This document shows, piece by piece, positions 1 to 5,812 of a stretch of 9,187 bases of DNA (position 1 is the stretch's first letter; each line of letters starts with the position of its first letter). Position numbers and translations under genes: made by a program. Source of the DNA: Treponema sp. GTDB taxonomy: Bacteria; Spirochaetota; Spirochaetia; Treponematales; Breznakiellaceae. Below the pieces are notes generated by a model. The model saw only the letters and a list, made by a program, of their open reading frames with translations. It was not told where the DNA came from and ran no database searches. The stretch is from contig JAIROE010000294.1 in the NCBI GenBank assembly GCA_031257715.1, forward strand, positions 1-9,187, written 5' to 3'.

Positions 1-114
1 CGCCATGCGTTCTCTGGGGGAAATCTTCCCCCCCGCGGCCTTGCGTTCCAGTATGGATTCAAGGAGAACGCGGGCTTCGGCTTCATATTCGGCGATGCTT
101 TTTGTTTCGCTCAT
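1..114 (-). CDS. nfnB: NfnB / GltA-like NADPH-dependent oxidoreductase large subunit, N-terminal 38 residues only
   Basis: The gene starts at the ATG at 114-112 and runs off the left edge of the window, so only 38 residues are visible. They read MSETKSIAEYEAEARVLL and onward to a basic stretch ending ISPRERMA. In GltA/NfnB proteins a similar short basic lead precedes the first iron-sulfur cysteine region, but none of those cysteines is visible here. The identification rests mainly on context: the ATG overlaps the TGA of the nfnA-type gene (ATGA, 4 nt), the usual translational coupling of this two-subunit flavoprotein. The large subunit would carry FAD, two [4Fe-4S] clusters and the NADP(H) site, and act in the cytoplasm. 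A glutamate synthase small-subunit homologue that does not work in Nfn is the alternative. The coding start is well supported; the function is inferred. Confidence 0.72.
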   Translation of the reverse strand, partial: MSETKSIAEYEAEARVLLESILERKAAGGKISPRERMA

Positions 115-962
115 GCCTGAACCGCCTCCAGACCCAGCCCTATATGGCACTTGTGATGATCCTCATCCTCTCTTTCCTTAAAGGCCTTCATACGAAGCAT
201 CATGTTGTCAAAATCGACGCCGTGTCCGTCGAATTCCGGGCCGTCGACACAGACGAATTTTGTTTCACCGCCCACGGTGACGCGGCAGCCACCGCACATC
301 CCCGTACCGTCTATCATGATGGTATTAAGGGACACGATAATGGGAACGCCGAATTCGGCGGCGGTTTTTTCGCAGAATTTCATCATGACAGGCGGGCCTA
401 TGGCGACGGTCATGCCGGGCTTTGACGCCGCGGCGCAGTATTCGCGCAGGGGCTCGGTGACCAGCGCCTTCCTGCCCCGGGAACCGTCGTCGGTAACCAC
501 GACAATCTCATCGGCATAACGGCGCATCCTTTCCTCGAAGATCACAAGCTCTCCGGTCCGCGCCCCCATGATCACAACGACTCTGTTACCCGCCGCCCTG
601 AGCGCCTGGACAATGGGGAAGAGCGGGGCGATTCCTATGCCGCCGCCGACGCAGACCACTGTGCCGTATTTTTCGATGTGGGTGGGGTTCCCCAGCGGCC
701 CCAGTATGTTTTCAAGGAAATCGCCTGTTTCCTTGACGGCAAGCCGGTGCGTCGTGGCCCCGACAGACTGAAAGACCATGGTAATGGTTCCCCCTTCGGG
801 GTCGGCGTCGGCTATGGTAAGGGGGATGCGCTCGCCCCATTCGGTGTCGATCTGAACTATGATAAACTGCCCTGCCTTTCTTGCCCTGGCGATGAGGGGC
901 GCTTCAACGGTCATTTCGTACACCTCGGCGGAGAGCCGTTTCTTCTCTGTGATCCTGTGCAT
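111..962 (-). CDS. nfnA: NfnA-type sulfide/dihydroorotate dehydrogenase-like FAD/NAD-binding [2Fe-2S] subunit
   Basis: This 283-residue protein belongs to the ferredoxin-NADP reductase-like family that includes NfnA, DHODH electron-transfer subunits and sulfide dehydrogenase. The N-terminal beta-barrel holds the FAD motif RIPLTIAD (about 45-52). A glycine-rich nucleotide-binding turn, GGGIGIAPLFPI, lies at about 106-117. The C-terminal [2Fe-2S] site shows Cys223, Cys226 and Cys238, with Asp218 in MIDGTGMC; three Cys plus one Asp is the ligand set known for NfnA. In Nfn complexes this subunit takes electrons from NADH for bifurcation with ferredoxin and NADP+. The open frame extends 24 codons further upstream, but family members begin at the equivalent of MHRITEKK, so I chose the ATG at 962-960. 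No Shine-Dalgarno precedes it; a promoter sits so close that the mRNA may be leaderless. The stop overlaps the next gene's ATG. Confidence 0.9.
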   Translation of the reverse strand: MHRITEKKRLSAEVYEMTVEAPLIARARKAGQFIIVQIDTEWGERIPLTIADADPEGGTITMVFQSVGATTHRLAVKETGDFLENILGPLGNPTHIEKYGTVVCVGGGIGIAPLFPIVQALRAAGNRVVVIMGARTGELVIFEERMRRYADEIVVVTDDGSRGRKALVTEPLREYCAAASKPGMTVAIGPPVMMKFCEKTAAEFGVPIIVSLNTIMIDGTGMCGGCRVTVGGETKFVCVDGPEFDGHGVDFDNMMLRMKAFKEREDEDHHKCHIGLGLEAVQA

Positions 963-968
963 ACCGGC

Positions 969-997
969 ATGATACCGTTTTTTATCATTTGACTCAA
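969..997 (-). promoter_or_regulatory. Sigma-70-type promoter of nfnA, predicted to give a leaderless mRNA
   Basis: On the minus strand TTGAGT (997-992) is followed after 17 bp by TATCAT (974-969). The last base of the -10 is six bases from the ATG at 962-960, so a start 7 nt downstream of the -10 falls on the A of ATG. No purine-rich ribosome-binding site precedes the ATG. The spacer contains TAAAAAACGG, which also occurs in the candidate promoter of the GH43 gene. Confidence 0.6.
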
Positions 998-1117
998 CCG
1001 TGAAATTTCGCCACAGACTTGCCCCGATCCACACGCCGCAGCTGCAAACGGCCTCATGGACAAAGAGGCTTCAGGTACAGGGTATGGCGCCCCTGCGTTA
1101 CGGTTCCGGGGGCATTT

Positions 1118-1240
1118 ATGAATAACCTCAATTCCATCCTGATAGAAGGGAACCTGATACGGGATCCTCTTCTCCGCTCAACGCCGAAGGAGGCCCCGGC
1201 CGGAGTGCGCTTCATGGTTTCTTTGAAATACGGGATGTGA
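1118..1240 (+). pseudogene. ssb: Remnant of single-stranded DNA-binding protein gene (N-terminal fragment)
   Basis: The ATG at 1118 opens 40 codons ending in TGA at 1238-1240. The first ~27 residues, with ILIEGNLIRDPLLRSTPKEAP, match the first beta strands of bacterial Ssb (consensus GNL.RDPELR.TP.G). After this the expected core of the OB fold, about 100 further residues with the DNA-binding aromatics, and the acidic C-terminal tail are missing. The last codons (from about 1200) no longer look like Ssb and may already belong to the LacI remnant that follows in the same frame. A GGGGG run just before the start could be a weak ribosome-binding site. A fragment this short cannot form an OB fold, so it is presumably non-functional. 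A functional ssb should exist elsewhere in the genome. Confidence 0.7.
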
Positions 1241-1741
1241 AGGGGAGGGCAGATAGCGGCGGATTACATCAACAGGCACAAGCGGGAACAGACCATCGTC
1301 ATTACCGGCTACGATCATCAGACAGTGAACAGCCGCATGGCGGGGCTGCAGGACATTCTGGATCCTTCCATAATGTTCAGGCGTTACGCTGGTATAAAAA
1401 CCATGGAAGAAGGGTACAATCTGGTTCCCCTGCTTCTGGAAAAGGAAAAAATCGCCGCCGTTTCAACCTTTCTTTTTGTTACAAACGACAATGTGGCGAT
1501 AGGGATTATAAATCGTCTAAAGGAATACAGTATCCGTATTCCCGAACAGGTTTCCATTCCGGGCTACGACAACATCAAGATATCCGGCCTTTGCAGAGTT
1601 CCCCTTACCACCGTCTCCCAGCCTGTCTTTGACATGGGGCGCATTGCCGCCATGGAACTGCTGGATATGCTGAACGGCAATTCCGGCGCGCCCTGGCGGC
1701 ATATTATTCAGCCGGAACTTGTTGAACGGGAATCAACATAA
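1241..1741 (+). pseudogene. Remnant of LacI-family transcriptional regulator (sugar-binding domain only)
   Basis: Read in the frame that follows the TGA at 1238-1240, the sequence gives GGQIAADYINRHK, then ITGYDHQTVNSRMAGLQDIL, YAGIKTMEEGYN, VTNDNVAIGIINRLKEYSI, RIPEQVSIPGYDN, PLTTVSQPVFDMGRIAAMELLDML and a final VEREST before TAA (1739-1741). These are the ordered landmarks of the C-terminal effector-binding domain of LacI/PurR regulators, including the usual end ELVERES. The helix-turn-helix, hinge and first half of the effector domain are absent. There is no start codon before an internal ATG at 1337; the one GTG, at 1325, lacks a ribosome-binding site. Spacing between RMAGLQDIL and YAGIKTMEEGY is about ten residues shorter than usual, consistent with internal deletion. 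It cannot act as a normal DNA-binding repressor. It converges on and overlaps the U32 gene by 34 bp. Confidence 0.82.
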
Positions 1742-3828
1742 GGGCCTGTTTCTTCAGAATGAAAGCCGTCTTTCCAGTTGAACCGCACCGTACCGGGAAG
1801 GGGCGCGGCATTTTTTATTGCCTCCATGATCGTTTTCAGGTCCTTTTTTTTGAGGGGCGGGCCGGAAAAATCCGCAATGAAACGGCGGAACCCGGCTTTT
1901 TCAAGAAAGGGAATTTTGTCCACAATGGAAAAGGGCTTTGCCGGATAGACCATCGCCCCGTCCGCATGTACAAGGCGAAACCCCTCGCCCCGGCCGTCGG
2001 TAAAATAATCGAAGTCGTACATGCCGCCGGGATCTGTACGCATACGGAACAGGGCAGGAAAGGCAAAGACCGTTACAAAGGCCCGGGAACGGGAGGGATG
2101 TTCCACAGTCTTCTCCAGGTTCTGCCGGTTGTTTTCCAGAGGAGAAACAAAGTAGTCCGCACCGAAGGAGGAAACCAGGGAAGAAGCCCAGCGGTTAAAG
2201 ACGTACAAATACGGGCCTGCGACAAGGACGGGACCGTCCGCGGCCGCCGCCCTGTCCGCCGCGGGGCGTTTCTCCCTGAACAGGGAAAAATGTCCCGGAT
2301 TGTTCACGACAAACCTGCGGTATCCCATGTCCATGAGCTGCCGCATTTCAGCGGCAAGCGGTCCGTTCATGGCTTCGGGGAAAAAGGGATCGAGGGCGAT
2401 GACAAGATCATCCGGCCTGAAGGGCAGCGGTTTTCCGTCCAGAAGGCGTGCGGCGGTTTTACGGTTATATCCAAGTATAACCCTCACCGGGCGGTACGCC
2501 TGAAGCGGATACAGATCCTCTACGCGGGAAACGGCGGCGTACAATCCTTCAGGAAAAATTCCCTTTTCCCCGGGCGGAAGGCGGAGTTCGGGAGCCTTGT
2601 CCCTGCCGGGCCGCCGCCTGAAGTTTTCAAGTCCTCCCGGTATGATTTTCGCGTAACGTCCGGGCCGCTTTCGGATCAGGTATACCGAATCGCCCGGAGC
2701 GAAGCCTTGGGGAATGGAAATCCAGCGTCCGTCCTTGTCGTCTTTGGCAAAGCCTACCCTGCGGGATTTCCGCTCCGTGTCGTCGGCCCTGTGAAAGCGT
2801 ACTGAATCGCCCGCGACGGGGAGATCCGGTCCCGCGGCAAGGAGGCCCCGCCTTTCCTCTCCGGAGCCTTCCACCCTGATGATCTTTCCCAGCGGAATGC
2901 CGGTTCCCCCGCCCCGGTCCGGGTCGAGCCATGAATCCGGCGGAGTCTTTTCCCCGTCAAAATAAAAAACGGTCTTTACCCTGGCAAAATCGCCCCGGAG
3001 AATTTCACGGGCGGTCTTCATGCTTTCGCGGACCCGATCTTCCCCCGCGCCTTCCGACAGGGCGTCAAGTACAAGGCGGTAGGCGGAAACCACGGCGCCT
3101 GCATATTCGGCGCCTTTCATGCGGCCTTCTATCTTGAGGGCGTTAACCCCGGCGGCGGCCAAATCGGGAAGGCGTTCCAGGAGTTGAAGATCCGCCGGGC
3201 TGAAATAGTAGCCTTCCCTGTCATCATGCCGGTAAAGCCGGCGGCAGGCCTGCGTGCACATCCCCCTGTTGGCGGATTTTCCGCCCAGATAGCTGGAAAA
3301 GAGGCAGAGCCCCGACACGCTGACACAGAGGGCCCCGTGAACAAAGACCTCCAGTTCCATGTTGGTGGCGGCCCTTAAGGCGCATATCTCTTCAAGGCTG
3401 AGTTCCCGGGCAAGAACCACCCGCGAAACGCCGTATTTTGAAAGCATGTTGGTCCCTCTGGCGGAAGCAATGTTCATTTGGGTGGAGGCATGCAGTTTAA
3501 GCGAAGGGAAACATTCCCGAACCATGGCAACGGTCCCGAAGTCCTGCACGATGATGCCGTCGGGCCCCAGCGCCGCAAGATACTTGAGGAGTTGGTACAT
3601 ACGATCCGCTTCGCGCTGTTCAAAAACCGTATTGACCGTGACGTAGAGCCTGCGGCCCATGCGGCGCAGGGCCTTCAGCGCCCCTTCAAAACGGGCATAG
3701 TCAAAGTTAACGCTCCGCATGCGGGCATTGAAAGTTTTAAGCCCCAAATAGACGGCGTCGGCCCCTTCCCCCACAGCCGCGTCCAGGGCCTCCGGAGATC
3801 CGGCGGGAGCAACCAATTCAATAGACAT
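1708..3828 (-). CDS. U32 family peptidase / RlhA-like collagenase-like protein
   Basis: A 706-residue U32 family protein. The N-terminal U32 domain runs from MSIELVAPAGSPEALDAAV through AVYLGLKTFNAR and ends near residue 290. It contains the family signature around VFVHGALCVSVSGLC and four cysteines, Cys168, Cys175, Cys191 and Cys195, placed as in U32 proteins that bind an iron-sulfur cluster. A central and C-terminal part (about 330-700) corresponds in position to the DUF3656/collagenase-like extension. This size and architecture resemble E. coli RlhA (YdcP), which hydroxylates 23S rRNA, more than the shorter tRNA enzyme TrhP, so RNA hydroxylation is a better guess than proteolysis. No signal peptide is visible; it should be cytoplasmic. 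An open frame extends 31 codons upstream, but the family starts at MSIELVAPAG, so I chose ATG 3828-3826. There is no Shine-Dalgarno before it. The last residues overlap the LacI remnant and look non-conserved. Confidence 0.88.
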   Translation of the reverse strand: MSIELVAPAGSPEALDAAVGEGADAVYLGLKTFNARMRSVNFDYARFEGALKALRRMGRRLYVTVNTVFEQREADRMYQLLKYLAALGPDGIIVQDFGTVAMVRECFPSLKLHASTQMNIASARGTNMLSKYGVSRVVLARELSLEEICALRAATNMELEVFVHGALCVSVSGLCLFSSYLGGKSANRGMCTQACRRLYRHDDREGYYFSPADLQLLERLPDLAAAGVNALKIEGRMKGAEYAGAVVSAYRLVLDALSEGAGEDRVRESMKTAREILRGDFARVKTVFYFDGEKTPPDSWLDPDRGGGTGIPLGKIIRVEGSGEERRGLLAAGPDLPVAGDSVRFHRADDTERKSRRVGFAKDDKDGRWISIPQGFAPGDSVYLIRKRPGRYAKIIPGGLENFRRRPGRDKAPELRLPPGEKGIFPEGLYAAVSRVEDLYPLQAYRPVRVILGYNRKTAARLLDGKPLPFRPDDLVIALDPFFPEAMNGPLAAEMRQLMDMGYRRFVVNNPGHFSLFREKRPAADRAAAADGPVLVAGPYLYVFNRWASSLVSSFGADYFVSPLENNRQNLEKTVEHPSRSRAFVTVFAFPALFRMRTDPGGMYDFDYFTDGRGEGFRLVHADGAMVYPAKPFSIVDKIPFLEKAGFRRFIADFSGPPLKKKDLKTIMEAIKNAAPLPGTVRFNWKDGFHSEETGPYVDSRSTSSG

Positions 3829-3834
3829 GCGTTT

Positions 3835-3863
3835 ATAATACCCCGGAAAGAAACTATGGGAAA
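3835..3863 (-). promoter_or_regulatory. Candidate promoter of the U32 gene, predicted leaderless
   Basis: On the minus strand TATTAT (3840-3835) lies exactly six bases before the ATG at 3828-3826, the same geometry as at nfnA. A 17-bp spacer leads to TTTCCC (3863-3858), a poor -35 with three matches to TTGACA. TATAAA overlapping by three bases is an alternative -10. No ribosome-binding site is present between the -10 and the ATG. Confidence 0.45.
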
Positions 3864-3924
3864 CCTCCGGCGACCGTTCCCGAATGAAACATGCCGCCGC
3901 AACGGGGTACGGCACCGGCAAAGC

Positions 3925-4036
3925 GGACCTCCCGAAAGCTTGAAATTCTGCCCCGCAATCTCAAGGTTCTGACCCGCCAATTTCCGGCCCGGAATTCCGG
4001 GCTTTTGGCCCGGATGTTCACGGTCCTGATCCGTTG
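3925..4036. repeat. Degenerate 21-bp tandem repeat array in the divergent intergenic region
   Basis: The 293-bp gap between the divergent U32 and GH43 genes holds no convincing gene. Within it a CCCG core recurs at 3931, 3952, 3973, 3988, 4009 and, as TCCG, at 4030. The steps are 21, 21, 15, 21 and 21 bp. The units at 3946 and 3967 are the most alike (TTCTGNCCCGC); the one at 4003 reads TTTTGGCCCGG. Twenty-one bp is two helical turns, so all but one unit face the same side of the DNA. Read on the minus strand the array gives heptapeptide-like AGQNLEI and AGQNFKL, but that frame runs on into the U32 gene out of frame and lacks gene character. The array ends at the candidate -35 of GH43. Confidence 0.55.
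3987..4013. other. 16-bp perfect palindrome with an overlapping third arm
   Basis: GCCCGGAATTCCGGGC (3987-4002) is a perfect inverted repeat. A third arm, GCCCGG (4008-4013), can pair with the middle arm CCGGGC (3997-4002) instead, so two hairpins exclude each other. The first is followed by only four T on the plus strand, which makes it a poor intrinsic terminator. If the GH43 promoter at 4034-4062 is right, the palindrome lies upstream of transcription and would serve as a protein-binding site rather than a leader structure. Confidence 0.55.
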
Positions 4037-4062
4037 AAATCATCGTAAAAAACGGCTACCCT
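4034..4062 (+). promoter_or_regulatory. Candidate promoter of the GH43 gene
   Basis: TTGAAA (4034-4039), a 17-bp spacer and TACCCT (4057-4062) would start transcription near 4069, leaving a leader of about 53 nt. The -35 is good; the -10 keeps only TA and the final T. The spacer contains TAAAAAACGG (4046-4055), identical to a 10-mer at nearly the same place in the nfnA promoter. Confidence 0.35.
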
Positions 4063-4111
4063 GGTTTGGAGCCCGCCGGCCTTTCAAAAGGTTCACAAAC
4101 AAATAAATTGC

Positions 4112-4117
4112 GGAGGA
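4112..4117 (+). promoter_or_regulatory. Shine-Dalgarno site of the GH43 gene
   Basis: GGAGGA lies 4 nt before the ATG at 4122. It fixes the start codon, and it shows that this genome does use canonical ribosome-binding sites, in contrast to nfnA and the U32 gene. Confidence 0.85.
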
Positions 4118-4121
4118 ATTT

Positions 4122-5776
4122 ATGCCCGGAGTTTTAAACCCCGTGCTTCCCGGTTTTTATGCGGATCCTTCAATGATTCGCGTTGACGATACGTATTATA
4201 TCGCCAATTCCACTTTTGAATGGTATCCCGGTGTCGAAATTCACAAATCGAAAGACATGCGGACATGGGAAAGCGTGCCGTCTCCCCTGTCGGAAAAACG
4301 GCTGCTGGATATGACGGGGGAAATGGCGTCATGCGGAATTTGGGCGCCCTGCCTTTCGTATTCCGGCGGGCTTTTTTACCTCATATACACCAATGTCCGC
4401 AACTGGAATATCGGTCCCTGGAAGGATACTCCGAATTTCCTTGTCACCGCGCCTTCGGTTGAGGGGCCTTGGTCCGATCCTGTTTTTCTTAATGCTTCCG
4501 GGTTTGACCCGTCACTTTTCCACGATGATGACGGGAAAAATGGCTTGTCAACATGGAATGGGACTGGAGAGGCGCTGCCGAACCTGCTGCGGGACAGTTT
4601 TCCGGCATCCTTTTACAGGAATATTCGCCTCTGCAAAAAAAGCTCACCGGGCCTGTCAGGAAGATTTATCCCGGTTCCGAGTGGGGGCTCGTCGAGGGGC
4701 CGCATCTTTACAGGCGTAACGGCTGGTACTACATCTTTGCCGCCGAAGGGGGAACGGTCTACCGGCACGCCGAAACGGTGGGGCGTTCGCGCGCCATAAC
4801 GGGTCCGTATGAAACGCACCCGCATAATCCGCTCATCACCTCTTATGGGTGGCGGGATCCGGCGGTGCAGAAAGCGGGACATGCAAGCTTGTGCGACAGT
4901 ACGGACGGCAGGTCGTATATCGCGTTTCTCTGCGGGCGCCCGTTACCCGGTACGCGGAACTGTGTACTCGGCCGGGAGACCGGCATTGCCGAAATCGAAT
5001 GGCGCGATGACTGGCCCTATGTCAAACCGGAACCGGGTAAAAGCATCTTCGTGAACGGGCTGGTTCAGAATTACCCGCCCGCAAGTTTTGCCCCGCCCGG
5101 CGTTCCCGATACCGATACGGAAGCCGTTCCGCCGGTCTCGACTTCCTTTTCCAGGGTGTATAAATTTGACGGTTCAGATAAACAGGCGGGAAGGCCGGGT
5201 TTACATCCTGATTTCAAGACCCTCCGTAACGAGCCGGATGCGGACACCTATTCTCTTTCCGCCCGCAAGGGGTTTTTGTGCCTGCGCGGAGGTGAGTCAC
5301 CGGCATCGCATTTTCATCAGACATTGCTTGCCCGGCGTCAGACGGATTTTTCCTTCAGCGCCGAAACGCTGATGGAGTTTTCCCCGCGGTATTTTCAGGA
5401 ATTTGCCGGCCTTACGTGGCGTTACGATGAGGCGAATCAGTACCTTCTGGCCGTGTCGCATGATGAGGCGATCGGGAAAATTCTCGTCGTCAAGACCATG
5501 ACAGGCAGATCTTTTACAAAATACGATCCGGTTCCCCTACCCGAAGGCGGTATCTGGCTGGGGCTCACCGTTGATCGGCACAAAGGCCGCTTCCGCTATT
5601 CGCCGGACGGCAAGACATGGAGGGTAACCGGCCCCGAACTGGATGCCGCCGTACTTTCGGACGAATACTATACCCTTGGGTTTACCGGCGCGTTTGTCGG
5701 CATGTTCTGCGTCGATCTTGCCCGTCATTCCGCCTGCGCCGACTTCGAGTATTTTTCATATACCGTTTTACCATGA
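4122..5776 (+). pseudogene. xynB: GH43 beta-xylosidase (XynB type), frameshifted
   Basis: With one base restored at 4536-4540 the gene encodes 551 residues, close to the ~535-540 of bacterial XynB beta-xylosidases. The N-terminal five-bladed propeller carries all three catalytic residues: general base Asp15 (GFYADPS), pKa-modulating Asp129 (GFDPSLF) and general acid Glu192 (VEGPH, 4694-4696). His254 (AGHASL) and Arg285 (GRETG) match conserved active-site positions. From about residue 335 to the end is a concanavalin-like beta-sandwich with LRNEPDADTYSL and LLARRQTDF, typical of the C-terminal domain of this subfamily. No signal peptide is present, so it would act in the cytoplasm on imported xylo-oligosaccharides. 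The 0 frame continues only to 4799, as nonsense; the correct frame resumes from 4541. As read, the protein lacks Glu192 and should be inactive. A sequencing error in the A run is an alternative; every other part looks intact and undecayed. Confidence 0.88.
4533..4543 (+). other. Frameshift site in the GH43 gene (GGG-AAAAA-TGG)
   Basis: The family motif DDDGKKWLVNMEWDW needs GGG AAA AAA TGG, but only five A are present (4536-4540). Upstream codons are in frame with 4122; downstream codons from TGG at 4541 are in the -1 frame. Codons on either side match the family right up to the A run, so the lesion is placed to within a few bases. The preceding G breaks the usual X XXY YYZ slippery heptamer, and five A is short for transcriptional slippage. 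Confidence 0.85.
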
Positions 5777-5783
5777 GGGGACC

Positions 5784-5797
5784 ATACCCCGGGGTAT
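5784..5797. other. 14-bp perfect palindrome in the convergent GH43/permease gap
   Basis: ATACCCCGGGGTAT is a perfect inverted repeat within the 36-bp gap between the GH43 stop (5774-5776) and the permease stop (5813-5815). GGGG at 5777-5780 offers an alternative pairing with CCCC 5787-5790. No T run follows on either strand. It could be a minimal bidirectional terminator or a DNA-binding site; the position favours a role at transcript ends. Confidence 0.45.
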
Positions 5798-5812
5798 CTT
5801 CATCCCGGCCCG

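Noticed and set aside
963..1034. A longer NfnA with 24 extra N-terminal residues
   Set aside because: Family proteins start at the equivalent of MHRITEKK, and the extension overlaps a good promoter including its -35 and -10.
1043..1075. GCCTC...GAGGC hairpin between nfnA and the ssb remnant
   Set aside because: A five-bp stem with a nine-base loop and no T run is too weak to call a terminator.
1759..2805. A 348-codon open frame on the plus strand, antisense to the U32 gene
   Set aside because: It is the mirror of a GC-rich coding strand. The translation is rich in basic residues and has no recognisable motif, while the minus strand is clearly U32.
3675..4043. A 122-codon minus-strand frame with heptapeptide repeats (AGQNLEI, AGQNFKL) starting at 4043
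   Set aside because: The periodicity comes from the 21-bp DNA repeat. The frame then runs ~150 bases through the U32 gene in the wrong phase, and no ribosome-binding site is evident.
4536..4540. Programmed -1 frameshifting at the A run of GH43
   Set aside because: The heptamer is G AAA AAT rather than X XXY YYZ, no downstream stimulatory structure was evident, and GH43 enzymes are not known to use recoding.
4122..4799. The first GH43 frame taken as a separate 225-residue protein
   Set aside because: After residue ~139 it loses family similarity and turns into out-of-frame sequence (Ser/Arg/Gly-rich). The true continuation is in the -1 frame.
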